From contig JAMYGW020000003.1 in assembly GCA_025617375.2 (NCBI GenBank), positions 868,001-932,000 of the forward strand: DNA of 64,000 bases. Reading direction: 5' to 3'. Position 1 is the stretch's first letter, and each line of letters starts with the position of its first letter. This stretch comes from Acarospora socialis. Taxonomy: Eukaryota > Ascomycota > Lecanoromycetes > Acarosporales > Acarosporaceae. A program made the position numbers and the translations under genes. Below, one piece after another: positions 1 to 12,067 of the stretch. Below the pieces are notes generated by a model, which saw nothing but the letters and a program-made list of their open reading frames with translations, was not told the DNA's origin and did no database searches.

Positions 1-220
1 ACTCTGAAAGTGCGGGTACAAATACGGGGAGAAGACGTTCAGAATGCGCTAGCGCAGGGACACCCTTGAACCCCCACTACCGTATCGAATTGCTAAACTT
101 TTGCAGGAATCAACTGCGTCCAATTTAGCTCTCCAGGAGTGCTCAGCCATGGAATCGGGCGCTATTCTATAGTTGCTACAATAACAACCATACCTAAGGT
201 CCTCACCTCAATTCATACCC
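1..220. other. left edge, upstream region of the desaturase gene
   Basis: No coding signal is seen. The segment probably holds the promoter and 5' leader of the desaturase gene that starts at 221. An ATG at 139 opens a 70-codon frame, but it is out of frame with the desaturase and looks like no known protein. Confidence 0.4.
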
Positions 221-1974
221 ATGGACCGCAAAGATGCCCTTCTGTCCCGGAGACAGATAGAAGGGCTAATCGCAGAAGGAAGGACCATCATAATCGTAGA
301 CGGAAAGGTCCTGAAGGTGGATCCATGGCTGAAATACCATCCCGGAGGTGACAAAGCCATCATGCACATGGTGGGCAGAAATGCCACGGACGAGGTGAAC
401 GCGTACGTTCATCCGGTCTGGATTTTTTGAAGAAAACAACTGATCTGGCATTGAACAGTCTACATTCTAAACAAGCACGGCGTCGAATGGAATCATATCA
501 GATCGGCAGGATCGAAGGACGGTGGAGTAACTTCTTACCTCCAATTCAAGGAGGAAAGTTCAGACGATATGACACGACCGAGGGCATTGCTGCACAAGAT
601 GATGGGATGGTCATACCCTCTTTGAGCCGGAGCAGCTCCTTGTCTTCATCACCAATGTCCGACGCTGTCGACCATCAAACAGGCGTGGCCAGACGGCGAG
701 GGAGCAACACCACCTCCGAGCTACATGCCGTCTCTTCCGTGTCCTCGTTATCCTCCCTTGACGGTCACCAAGATCACCAGCGACCAAAGCTTTCGCATCT
801 TGATGCACTCACTCAGAAAGAAATAGACCTGGACCTGGCCAAGTACCCACCTCTAGACCCGGACACACAGGACCAAATCGTCCAAAAGTACCGCGAGCTG
901 GACGACCGAATACGCGCCGAAGGTCTCTACAACTGCAACTACACCGCCTACCTCATCGAGCTAACCCGCTACTGCTTCCTATTCGGCATGTGCCTCCTCT
1001 GTCTCCAATGGCACTGGTACGGCAGCAGCGGCCTGTTCCTCGGCCTATTCTGGCACCAACTGGTCTTCACTGCGCACGACGCCGGGCACATGGGCATCAC
1101 GCACTCCTTCACGACCGACACGATCATCGGGATCGTGATCGCCGACTTCCTCGGCGGGCTCAGTCTCGGGTGGTGGAAGCGCAACCACAACGTCCACCAC
1201 ATCGTCACCAACGCCCCCGAACACGACCCGGACATCGCGCACATGCCCTTCTTCGCCATCTCCCACCGCTTCCTCGCCTCGCTCCGCAGCACCTACTACG
1301 ACCGCCTCATGCCCTACGACCCCCTCGCCCGCCTCGCCCTCCGCCACCAGCACCGCCTCTACTACCCGCTCCTCGCCCTCGGCCGCTTCAACCTGTACCG
1401 CCTCAGCTGGGAATACCTGCTGCGCGGCCTCGGCCCCCGGCACGGCATCGCGCGCTGGCACCGCTGGCTCGAGCTGGTCGGGCAGCTCTTCTTCTGGGCC
1501 TGGTTCGGCTACGGCATCCTCTACCTTACCATCCCGACGCCCTCCGCCCGCATCCTCTTCGTCCTCGTCTCCCACATGGCGACCGCCCCCCTGCACGTGC
1601 AAATCACGCTCTCGCACTTCGCCATGAGCACCGCCGACCTCGGCCCGCACGAGTCCTTCCCGCAGAAAATGCTCCGCACCACCATGGACGTCGACTGCCC
1701 CGCCTGGCTCGACTGGATCCACGGCGGCCTGCAGTTCCAGGCCGTGCATCACCTGTATCCGCGCATCCCGCGGCATAATCTGCGCGCGGCGCAGAGGCTG
1801 GTGAGGGGTTTTTGCGAGGAGGTTGGGATTCCGTATGCGGTGTTGGGGTTCGTGGAGGGGAATCGGGAGGTGGTGGGGAGGTTGGGCGAGGTGGGGAGGC
1901 AGGCGAAGGTTTGGGCGGAGTGTCAGAGGCGGATTGCGGAAAAGGGGCTGGGGATGGGAGGGAGTGGCCATTAG
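221..1974 (+). CDS. cytochrome b5-fused sphingolipid delta-8 desaturase-like enzyme
   Basis: Two exons, 221-402 and 459-1974, give a 565-aa protein. The 56-nt intron (GTACGT..CAG) has a CTGAT branch site. The N-terminus is a cytochrome b5 domain with the HPGG heme motif; the second heme histidine lies just after the intron (NALHS). A Ser-rich linker follows, then a membrane desaturase with the three histidine boxes HDAGH, HNVHH and QAVHH. The glutamine replacing histidine in box three is the hallmark of front-end desaturases. In fungi this architecture is typical of the sphingolipid delta-8 desaturase that acts on the long-chain base of glucosylceramide in the ER; a delta-6-type acyl desaturase is the alternative. 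The ATG at 221 was chosen because it opens directly into the b5 domain. The second exon is very rich in C at third codon positions, which makes long false frames on both strands. Confidence 0.9.
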
Positions 1975-2654
1975 CGTTGGGTTTTGTGGTATGAGTGGGT
2001 TGCGTTGGCGATGAGCATTGATTGTGTGGGCGTTTGGCCAGTGTAGCGGTAGCCGGATAGACCTTCCTCCAGCAGGGCTAATATAGCTCTGATGAGAGCG
2101 GTCCACAGCAGTCTCTCGTGACCCCAGCTTTTTACTCCGAACTCGAGGCTTCTGCATGTCATCTTGAAGCGACTTTGGTTGCATCCACTCGCCTGGTCCC
2201 ATCGCTCGAGTCCGTCGGTTGCGTTTTCCTCCGTGGTTAAGACATGCAGCCCAGTGCCTACCTCTCGTCCGTTCGGTCATGCAGTGCTGCCCACGGAGAC
2301 GACGAGTGATAAGCACCACAGCGCCCTCAGAGACAGGGAGAAAATTAAACCAATTTAATCTAGTTAGATGCACGACCGATGGATCAGAGAAGCTGCAAGT
2401 AACATAAAGGAACCGAAATTCTTGAAGACGTAGGAAACGAAAGGTAACACAGACGAAAAGCGACTTTTGTTTTTCGGAGTTTAGCGTATAAACGCGATGA
2501 TACAGTCTTGCAGCCAAAAAGCGCCCGGCAGCCTGAATTCAGCGTGTAGAAGGCATTGGGAAGGAGGACATGCGTTCGCCATTCTCGGGTCGTGGCGATC
2601 CATACCACCAACAACTGGCTCAGACCGGCAAAGAAAGTGGGGGTTATCCAACTC
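1975..2654. other. convergent intergenic region, desaturase / GBP2-like
   Basis: About 680 bases between two convergent 3' ends. It should hold both 3' UTRs. Short open frames here show no family resemblance and no codon bias. Confidence 0.5.
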
Positions 2655-4717
2655 CTACATGATCTGGTCTTGCGTGAGACCTCCGATTTGCTCTGTGCCC
2701 TCCATTGCGTCGCCTCCAACATTCATGTACTTAACGAAGGTGAGACCGAGAGGGCGTCCGCCGTACTGGTAGCCTGTGAATTTGGCTGTCGAAAGTCAGT
2801 CTTATATGTACGGAATGGTCGCGTATGGTTTGACTAGATGTAACGAGAGTGTACAGGACCAAAAAACAAACAGTAACAACCGTTAAAGGTGTAAGGTAAA
2901 CTTACAGATGGCCGTCTCGGCATTCTCTTCAGAGTCGAATTCTACCACACCGGTGCCCTTAGACCGACCGTTAGGTTCGTACTGAATCTCGGCGCGCTCG
3001 ACCTTGCCAATGGTCGAGAAGAGATCGACCAAGTCTTCGTTGCTAGTAGACCATGGAAGCTGCCAACGTTAGCGGAGCTGACGAGGCAGTCTTGAAGTTG
3101 ACCTACATTGCGGACATAGATGATCGGACTGCGTTCGCCTCCAGAACCGGCATAATCCGTAAACGGATTCGGGGGAACGGATGCACCAGCAGTGTCATAG
3201 CCACCACCGGCGCCTCCGCCAAACCCTCCTCCGCCGTAGCCTCCTCGTCCACCATAGCCACCACCGTATCCACCACGCCCGCCGTACCCGCCACGGCCAC
3301 CGAACCCTCCACGAGCTCCGTAGCCACCTCCGAAGCCACCTCCTCGACCACCGAAGCCACTGGGGGAACCAGCAAAGCGATCTTCGCGCACTTCAAGTGC
3401 ACGACCTTGCCAGTCGTAGCCGTTAAACTGAGCAATGGCGTTGCGTGCGTCTTCCGGAGTCTCGAAGGCAACGATTCCTGAGCCCTTGGGACGGCCATCT
3501 GGGCCAACGTGGACGTCGGCACGTAGAACGGAACCTTGTTGGGCTGTAGGCTTTATTATTAGTACTCCTCTTGAGACACTAGAGTGCTAAAGTTCGGGTT
3601 AGTGTCGAACGTCAATACGTACCGGCTTGACGGAATAGGTCCTTGAGATCTTGCCAGCCTACGGTATAAGGAAGCTAGACAATGTAAAGTCAATTACCAG
3701 GCCGCCACAGGAGGGTTGAAGGAGAGTTTAGGCGACAAACGTTTGAGACGTAGATCTGACGTCCACCACCACTTGGAGGTCCACCGTAGCCACCGCTTCC
3801 GTACCCACCACGGCTCGGACCTGAGTCATAGCCGCCACGGGCAGCCGGGGGGCCAGTAAAGCGAGGTTCTGCCTCGCGGTCCTATCCAACAAAGAGTCGT
3901 TATCAGCTCTCCGTATCGAGACCTCCGCAGGCAGGTAGTAGGGGTCGTCCAAGGCTCGAACATACCTCGCGAACGTAGACTAATCTTCCCATGAGGTTCT
4001 GGTTGCTGAGCGTGCTGACCGCCTGCTGGGCTTGCTCCCTCGTTGCGTATTCCACAATCCTAAAAGGCAATTAACACTGCTGTCGGACAGCCAAGATTCA
4101 ATAGTGCGACTTGCCCGCATCCCTACATAACCCACGGACCAACAGTCCAACCCGTCAATCCAACGTCCAACAATAACCAAGGAAAAGACCAGCCACATCT
4201 ACACATTGGCGCCCACCTTCGACATTCCATTCGGAAGTAACAACACGTCGGCGAAGAGAACCTCTCCAGCTGAGAGTCCTCGAGTCAGCAAGAGATGGTA
4301 ACCACTTCGACCGAGATGTGACTGACCCTGCCTCATGAAATCCTTCAGGTGATGCCACTTGACATCGTAGGACAAGTTACCGACGTAGACCCGACGGTCT
4401 TGCTGAGACGAATCGCGGACAGATTGCATCATTTGCTCTTTCGCTTGAGCTCGCTCTTCGAAACTCCTGGCGGATAGAGCACCACCACCGTGACCACCGT
4501 AATTGGACCCCGAATAACCTCCGGAAGCGCCTGCGGCACCACTCATAGGCGACCGAGATCTTCGATCACCTCGACGGTAGTCGTCACGGTCACGGTCACG
4601 GCTTCGAGACCGGCTGCGAGGCGAGTAAGACCGGCGACTGCGACGCGGACTACGGGATCGACGTCTGGGAGAGCGAGACCTCTCACGCTGCGACCGATCA
4701 GTACTCGCATAATTCAT
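2655..4717 (-). CDS. three-RRM SR-type mRNA-binding protein (Gbp2/Hrb1-like)
   Basis: Nine exons on the minus strand (4717-4327, 4269-4217, 4122-4115, 4059-3966, 3881-3741, 3674-3623, 3543-3107, 3059-2906, 2785-2655) join in frame to 486 aa. An RS/SPRR-rich N-terminus (about residues 8-50) precedes RRM1 (RNP2 VYVGNL, RNP1 KGCGIVEY), an RGG linker, RRM2 ([14 protein letters not shown]), a long Gly-rich stretch and RRM3 ([14 protein letters not shown]). Yeast Gbp2 and Hrb1 bind nascent mRNA with THO/TREX and Mex67 and act in export and quality control; that role is inferred here. Exon 3 is only 8 nt and is needed to complete RNP1 of RRM1; the intron after it starts with GC. A 5' UTR intron (about 5008-4732, GTAAGT..CAG) is likely. 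The in-frame ATG at 4903 is rejected because the residues it would add look non-coding. Confidence 0.88.
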
Positions 4718-7713
4718 CGGTGCCTCCGACACTGAACAGGGAAGAACAGAAATCCAGATGGAGGTGAACGGGGTGGCTGTGAAGAATGTCAATTGGTCAT
4801 TTTCGGCTGGTGGGTTAAGAATGGAAGTCGCTTGACCCTCGCGTCGTGGTTGTCGTTTGGGGACCGCGTGACAAGGAATCAAGTCGACTTCGGAAGTCTC
4901 CACCGACCATGTCGGTCACATCAAGAAGAAACACCATTCCACAGCGGACGCCGCTGAAAAGGGCGCGGAGAGCATGAGAATGATACAAATCAAAGCATTG
5001 TCACTTACTGCGTGAGGTCGATATACGTCGGCTGAATCTGGTATTAAAGAAGTTAGATGTCAGAAGAATCTTCATGGAAAGCCAGAAAAGTAGCCCAGAG
5101 AATTGATTTGGAGAGGGTAGCTGCAGGTAGACACTCTCGCAGAGCTAATTTAGCAGGAAAGAACGAAGGACGGTGAACGAACCCATGGTTATACGATTGC
5201 CGAGTGGATACTTCTTTTCAGGTCAGACTGTGCAAGAGGGCACACTGAGATGCGCAAGCTGCTTTGCTTTGCAAACTGAAAACAGTGTTGGGGGCGGATT
5301 TGGACAGGGATTTCCGCAAAGCACAGACACCGATTGCCTCGCGGTTATTGGTAGATTGGAGCCGGATCAAAAGCAATCAACGCTCCGACCAGTCGAAATG
5401 CTGGAGGGGTTCGGGTTGTCGATGGATGATACGTATGAAAGTAAGAACTTCTTGCTCCAGAGCGGCCCCGAAAGTCGACCCAAGCCGTGGGGACTTGCGG
5501 CTGCCAGGTTGCCTAGTTTTGCCTTATGAGAGTATCGACAAGTTTTGGCGCTATCGTGCCCTTGAAAAGAAAGCCGACGAGTAAGCCACGGCAATTCTTT
5601 GGCCTGGTTGAAATGATGCTAGGCCGTCCAACGAAACGATCGACCCTGCATGCAACACCACACCCTTTCGCCGTACGGCGGTACACTCACGCACGATGTC
5701 GGAGGCACGAACGACTTACTGTGCGGTGCGAAGGTTGGAATCCTATTGGATCGACGAGGGCCTGTTTTCCTTGCTGGCGCCCGTTTTCTAGTTTTTTCTT
5801 CAATCAGTAAGGACTTTTGGGTTTCAAGGAGCCAATTATGGTTTGTCACCCTTCTGATCTGTGGTGCAAATTGTGGAGCGACCAGCCTAGACAAGGGACA
5901 GGCTAGATGCAGTGACGAGCTGGGGGAGGGATGATGGTAGTGGTAATAGCGGGTGTTGTTGGTGATAACGAGTCACTTTGAGTGAGTCTCTGGTCACACA
6001 GGGTGAGTGAGTGCAGAGGGAACTTGACGTTAGGTGGTGCAAATGCCGTACCGTAGAGTAAAGCATAGAGACCAGACTAGCGTGTGATGTATTTTACTTT
6101 CTGGTTGGAAAATATTACTGCTCACAAATGCATTAAAGGTTTTAGTCGGACGCCGTACTTCCTAACTCTGTACTTGTATTCCCAGGTTCGAGGCGGCCTT
6201 TCCCACCCATCGCATGGATATCTTGATATTGACCATTCTAGAGCACTTCCATATGGTTGATTCTGCACTGCAACGAAGGATACGTCAAAGATGCCAGTCT
6301 GACCTTTAGTACCCGACACGGAATCTATCCCATTCGGTGTCAAGAGCTCAGCCCAGAAAGGAGACAGAAGGCTGTCTGTCAAGCCGTCGGCTTCTCCAAG
6401 CCAAAGCGTGCAGCACAAGGGACCTGGACCGTGCTAATGCCGCCATGTCTCGAGAAGGCAAAGTTGCAGCTTCGTACTCGAGATTCGATGCGTGAGGCAA
6501 TCTTTAGTGGCGGGTGCCAACCGGGATACCTCATTAAACGTTGAGAGTAGTTAGGCAGGCCTCCGCGGTGGCCACATAGGTACAGAGTATGCATCGGGTC
6601 TATTGCACTTCTGCACCCTGCTTCGAGCCGCTGCAATGCTTTCCTGGCGTACGCGAAAGCTCGACCTCCAAAGGTACAGACCTTACATGCATTCGTACGT
6701 CCGAAGAGGCCAAAAGGCTCTCGTTCCGACTTACTCGAAACTGCAAAGTCATCGTTGATTGCTACGTACGAACAGGGCATACTTGTACCTGACCCCTACC
6801 CGCCATGCCCGGCAAGCATCCTTGTCATTAGCACCATCAAGGCCGCGCATACAGGCGGTACCTGTATGGTGTGTACTACTCCGTACGTTGTGTCCGAAGA
6901 CTGTTGTCCAATACCTTCCCTTTCGATCGTCACAACTGCCCAGTGGTGGGTGGCTAACTGGTCCCTGCCCGGCGACAGCATGCTTTGACCATCACGTTAT
7001 CTTGACAGCGATGCAAGTCATCCAGCCTAGGTGCGTTCTACCCTGTCATTGTAGATCTCGCAGCGACAGGAATCGGCCGAGTCGGTTGTGCCCCAACAAT
7101 CCGAGAGGTCCAAAGGTAGGTAGACATTCTGTTTTGGTTCCACAGTAGTCCGGAGTAGTCACAACTTTGCTTGAACGAGCAAGATTTCTCCTCAAACTTG
7201 TGGTAGAGTGGCGAAAGCCGGGAGCCAGCTGCAAGACCTTCGATGCTACTCTGATTAATACCTACGTTGTCTGCAGAAGGGACTTTCCTGTCAGTCAGCT
7301 TACCTACCTTTTTAAGGTATAGGTACATTACCTGGTAATGCATCCTGCACCTTCGGCATGCCGTAGTGTCCAGGCTAACACCCAGTCTAACCCAAAACAG
7401 GCGACGCCTCATCGCGGCTCTGCTCTTATCACCAAATCATCGAGTTTCCACGCAAGCCACCACGTGCGACAACGCCTCTACAACGCAGCTAGCTCTAAAA
7501 GGACTCGCACTCGCGGACCGGTCTGCGGACGGGACGGTGGTGTCCATCCAAGGTACCTGGTTGTAAGGGAACTGGTTGCTGACCTTAGCTCGTCAAAGTA
7601 AAGGTGAGTACTGACCTCACAAGCCAGCATTCCAGGCTCGAAAACAGCTAAGAATCAGCGGGTTAGCCGCCAGCCATCAGCGGTGAAAAAGGGGCCCGCA
7701 CCAACAACCGACC
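4718..7713. other. 3-kb gene-poor region between divergent GBP2-like and COQ9 genes
   Basis: Its left part should contain the promoter and leader of the GBP2-like gene, with a possible 5' UTR intron at 5008-4732 on the minus strand. Open frames of 60-130 codons (for example 5173-5529 plus and 6379-6780 minus) show no known motif and have no convincing splice partners. Around 7290-7340 there is a run of TACCT/AGGTA motifs. I recognise no RNA gene or transposon. Confidence 0.5.
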
Positions 7714-8618
7714 ATGCCTCCACCACGACTCGCAACGCCATCCCTCAACAAGCTCCCCTTCTCCACCCCCCTCCCACCCCACCGCCCTCGCCCTCGCAAC
7801 TTCCACCGCCCCTACCACTCCCACGAACACACACCCCCACCCCCCTTCCCACCCGCGCACTCCGCCATCCTCTCCGCCTCCCTCCCGCACATCCCAACTT
7901 ACGGCTTCACCTCGACAAGCCTAACCCTCGGTGTTCTGGACGCCGGCTACCCGCCCGTCTCGACGAACCTGTTCCCGCGCGGCGCCTTCGACCTCGTCAA
8001 CTACCACCTCGTCACGGCACGGCTCTCGCTCCATGACCGCGTGCGCCGCCGGTTCCCGCTGACCGCGGCGGGCGAAGAAGCGCCGGCGTGGCGGGCAATG
8101 GGCGTAGGCGCGAAGGTGAAGGCGCTCGTGCTGGAGCGGCTGCGGGCGAATGCGGAGAGGGGGGTGGTGGGGAGGTGGCAGGAGGTGTGTGAACCTTTCT
8201 TTCGACCCAGCTACACACATACATACACTTCCTCTGTCGGTGAAAGATTGGGCACAAAACGCTTACGGTCCGGGTGGGGACACAGGCCCTCGCGCTCATG
8301 GCCCTCCCGCGCAACGTGGCGCCTTCCGTACGCGAGCTGGCGCTGCTCGTCGACGAGATCTGGTTTCTGGCCGGCGACACGGCGGTCGATTCGTCGTGGT
8401 ACACGAAGCGCGCGAGCTTGGCGGCCGTGTATTCGAGCGCGGAGGTCTTCATGACGCAGGATTCGTCGAGGGATTATGAGGAGACGGAGGCGTTTGTGGA
8501 GAGGAGGTTGAGGGATGTGAGGAGGGTGGGGATGGGGGTCGGCGCGGTGGGGGAGTGGGTCGGGTTTACGGGGATGGGGATCGTGAATGGGTTGCGGAGT
8601 AAAGGGGTGAGGATTTGA
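7714..8618 (+). CDS. COQ9: ubiquinone biosynthesis protein COQ9
   Basis: Exons 7714-8184 and 8286-8618 give 267 aa; the 101-nt intron is GTGTGT..CAG. The proline- and arginine-rich N-terminus fits a mitochondrial targeting sequence. The C-terminal half is the COQ9 domain, with the family segments DEIWFLAGD, SSWYTKRASLAAVYS and VFMTQDSS followed by VERRL. Coq9 is a lipid-binding TetR-like protein of the mitochondrial inner membrane that delivers coenzyme Q intermediates to Coq7 in the Coq synthome. Length matches fungal homologues. The start at 7714 is the first ATG in frame. Confidence 0.93.
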
Positions 8619-8716
8619 TGGGCGTGGGCGGGCGTTAGATTATTATAGTTTGAAGATGCGGACTAGTGGACCTCTAGCTTCATGAGATGGCATTGGGAGC
8701 TTGCAAACAGCGATCG

Positions 8717-11405
8717 TCACCCGTCTGGTATCGTTGCCGAAGCAATGGCAGCCAGAGCGTCTCCAGCTACCCTGCAAGCCCATCGTACCGTCTCTTTCTC
8801 GGCATTGCCGCCTGCGACATCCGTTTTGCTCAGGACCTTCTTCAAGAAGTACTGAAGGCCTCTCGCGACCTGCGGCGTATCCTTGACTCTCACGAAAGTC
8901 TCCATCAACGCCTTCTCATCCCTCTTCGTACCCGAAGCGCGCTGCCCGTGCAGGATGACGGTGATGAGCAGCACCTCGACAAACACCTGCGTTTTGGGCT
9001 GCAAGTAGGCTAGGTTGAGAGTCTGCGACATACTTGTCAACTCCTCGCTCGGAAACAAACAGACGCGCCATCTTACCTTCAGAATCCCAAACCCCAACCC
9101 ACCTTCCGCGATCAGCACTCCGAACATCTTCGCCAGATTGACGACGGTCCTTGTGCTCATCGACTCCCCCTCCTCCTCGCCCCGACCCTCCCCATCATCC
9201 TCCCCATTCTCTCCCATCCGCCTGAACAGATCCCACAACGCAAACTGAAACGCCATCTTCAACTTCCGCTCCGAGCACAGCCGGCGTGAGATCAACGTGT
9301 AGAACGGATTGTACGTCTGCTCGGCGCCGGCGCATTGGATGAGCACGCGGGGGATCTCCAGCTCCTGGCTCTTCTTCAGACGCAGTTTCATCAGCCGGAG
9401 ATGGGCGTCGCGGTAGTCGGAGGCCGACATGATGGTGATGAAGATGGCGCGGCGGACGTCGGTGTTCATTCTTTGCTCTCGGGCGAGCTGGAGGAGGTCT
9501 GTAGCGCCGGTGTCGAGATCGTGGCCGGTATCGCCTTGGTTATCTTTGTCGGTAGGGGTGTTCCCCGTGGGCTTTTCGGCCCGATCGTCGCTCTCTTCTT
9601 TCCAGCTGGAGCCCACAAGCCACCATTTCCCCTTCTTGTCGGCGTGGCGTATGTCGTCGAGACTAACGCGCAGTGGCTCAGTAGACTTGATGGATCTCGT
9701 GTTGAGCGATCCGAGGATCTTCTTCATGCGGACGGTGTGTTCGGACGTTACTGCGGAAGCCACAACACCCGTTTTCATGCGGTTATTCTTCAGGTTGTTG
9801 ATGGTTTCAATCATGAACCTTGTCCGAACGGATAGGTTAGCTTCCCCTGTCCGAGCAATTGCTGGTTGCAAGAGGAGGACAATGTCCTTCAATGAGGAGG
9901 GATCGTCTTGGCGAAGTTGCGGTCCGGAAACTGTGCGGAGAGTAAGTAAGTGAGATGGAAGGTGGTTTCATGTATGACCTACTCCTGATGATTTTGAGCA
10001 ACAGCTCCGTGTTCACTTCCGACAGCTCTCCTAAGAACATTCGAATGTAATCGAAAATCAGAGCGCTGCCGATCATCTGAAAGTTGTACAGTTCGGCAAG
10101 CAGTGATATGAGATTGTTAGTCTCTTTGCCAGTCCCCTGACTATCGGACGCATTGAACCGAGCAAACTCTTCGACTACCCGTTGAACCACCTGCGCACCG
10201 AAATCGGTCCCAATGACTTTGTAGATAGCCACAATAAAGCCTGCATGTAAGATGACAAACGTGTCTTGTAGGGCGGTCCTGTCACATATCAAACCGAGGA
10301 GTAGATCAACTAGGGTTGACGTGACATGTTGCCGAGGATGATCACGGTAAAGCTTTTCGATATCTCCAAGAATGGAAAGCATATTGGCTTCTGATAGACG
10401 GTTCAGGAGACCTTGCGTCTGACGTCGTAATCGTGATAAAGCTTCGATGTCAGATGAAGCAGGGCCTCTTAGCGATGGCGGAATATATTTCGTAGGTGCC
10501 TCGACGGCTGTGCTTGGAGGCGCGACGTAAGGATTCTCTCGTATCCTTTTGTACGGCGGTGGCGAAGATGGTGTCTCGGACTCGAAGCCACTGAAATCGT
10601 CTTCATCGGATTCTAACTGCTCATCCTGGAGGCCCTCACTACTTCCATCGCCAGTTTCACGACTCTCATCAGAGTTGTCGAGGTCTTCATCACTCTGTTC
10701 GTCAGAGGCCGCACTATCATGACGCTGGTCGTCCTGGATTCCCTGCGCTTTCCTCCGCTTTCTCTCCAGCCACTCGTCCTCCTCCGTCCTCTTCCTCTTA
10801 CCCGACACCTCAGTACTCGAATCGCCTAGATCGTCCAACAGCACATCCAATCCGTCATCTTCAAACGACTTGGGTAACTTTCTCTTGCCCTTAATGCCCA
10901 AGGCCTTTTCCAGTGCCGCAATTTCCGCATTGTCTGCCGCAAGCCGATCCCTTACCCCTTGGGACACGGACGGTTGTGCCTTCTCTGATGACACATGCTG
11001 ATGAGCCGACGAAGTTTTCTCTGGTTGCTCCGAACACTTCAGAATAGACTTCAACGGTTTCGAACTGCCATTCGTCGTCGTCTTCTTGTTCGGTGGGGGT
11101 GGTTTTGGCTGGGGACTACCCTCCTCCTCTGAGTCTGACTGGTCCTGGTAGCTCTTCTTATTGGCCGTAATTCGGGTCGGCCTTTGTTGCCCTTTCTTCT
11201 GCTGCCGTGCCGCCTTTCGGCGCTCTTTACGGGCACCGGGAACATTGTGTTTGCCCTTTGCACTTCGAGCTCCAGGTTTGCCATCTAATCTCTGCTTTAG
11301 CGTATGTAAGTAGTTGTGAAGAGAGTATGGGTACAGACCTTGCTCTCCGATCTGGTCGAGTAAGGCCTTAGGTAGCTTTGTGGTGTTGTGCGTTGGTCGG
11401 CGCAT
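8717..11405 (-). CDS. SGD1: SGD1/NOM1-like nucleolar protein (MIF4G + MA3)
   Basis: Exons 11405-9983, 9930-9077 and 9022-8717 (introns 52 and 54 nt) join to 860 aa. The N-terminus begins MRRPTHNTTKLPKALL and leads into a Lys/Arg-rich region (KERRKAARQQKK), then long acidic Ser/Glu/Asp stretches, a MIF4G domain (about residues 345-560) and a MA3 domain (about 630-760). Sgd1 (human NOM1) is a nucleolar factor for 18S rRNA maturation that recruits RNA helicase partners through MIF4G. An in-frame ATG at 11531 would add 42 residues that do not resemble the family, so the start at 11405 is preferred. It lies 129 bp from the divergent SRP14 start. Confidence 0.88.
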
Positions 11406-11534
11406 AGCGTAGAGATCTTCGTAAAAGTTGTGGAGGAACTTCGTGGGGTGAAGTTTGACGTCGACGGGACCCCACCACCGCAACTCACATCTCCAAAGCG
11501 AACCAGGTCGATCTTTTAATCCTACTTGCAAGTC
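11406..11534. promoter_or_regulatory. putative bidirectional promoter SGD1 / SRP14
   Basis: Only 129 bp separate the proposed ATG of SGD1 (minus) from the ATG of SRP14 (plus), so both promoters must overlap or lie within neighbouring coding sequence. One gene serves ribosome assembly and the other protein targeting, so shared growth-linked expression is plausible but inferred. Confidence 0.5.
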
Positions 11535-12067
11535 ATGGTTGACGGTCGCTTGAGTAATGATGAGGTAAAATTACCCTTCCAAGTAGGAGAATCTAATCCA
11601 GAAAACTCACCCACGGCCTAGTTCTTCGTCCGACTCTCCGAGCTCTTCGACTCCAGGCGGCGGAAAGACCACGGTTCCGTTTTCCTCACTCAGAAACGCC
11701 GTAAGTTCATTCTTATCTGCACCTCCAATATCTCCTCGCTGACTCCTCTACAGTAAGCCATGGCAGCGATCCATCCCCACCGTTGACCCCAGTGAAAGTC
11801 CTCGACGACCCACTCGCAGATCTTCACCCTCCACATCCACTACCAGTTCTGATACGGGCTACAGACGGCAAGTCCAAAGAGTACAGGAAAGAGAAGATCA
11901 AGCTCTCTACGGTGGTGGATCCGGATGCGTTGGAGGGCTTCTACGCGCGGTATGCGGAGGTGTGCAAGGCTGGGATGCAGGCGTTGAAGAAGCGGGATCG
12001 AAGTGGAAGGAAGAAGGCCAAAGCGAAGAAGAGGAAGGGTGGTGGGGAGGGAGCGAAGAAATCGTGA
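11535..12067 (+). CDS. SRP14: signal recognition particle subunit SRP14
   Basis: Exons 11535-11564, 11622-11700 and 11754-12067 give 140 aa. The start MVDGRLSNDE leads into FFVRLSELFDS and HGSVFLTQKRL, the family signature of SRP14, then a central segment with VLIRATDGKSK and a C-terminus ending in a Lys/Arg-rich tail (KKAKAKKRKGG). SRP14 is part of the Alu domain of the signal recognition particle, which slows elongation while ribosomes dock at the ER. The basic tail fits 7SL RNA binding. The first exon is short (30 nt). Confidence 0.9.

Noticed and set aside
990-1778. 262-codon plus-strand frame rich in Arg/Pro/His
   Set aside because: Shadow of the desaturase exon in another frame, caused by composition.
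1045-2517. 490-codon minus-strand frame overlapping the desaturase
   Set aside because: It is a mirror of a C-rich third-position coding exon, with low-complexity Glu/Val/Gly runs and no family pattern; the plus-strand desaturase explains the region.
5173-5529. 118-codon plus-strand frame in the 3-kb gap
   Set aside because: No motif, no splice partners and ordinary chance length for this base composition.
6379-6780. 133-codon minus-strand frame
   Set aside because: No family resemblance and overlapped by equally long frames on the other strand.
11285-11345. possible intron in the SGD1 N-terminus (GTCTGT.. CAG)
   Set aside because: No acceptor restores the reading frame, and the unspliced frame is open.
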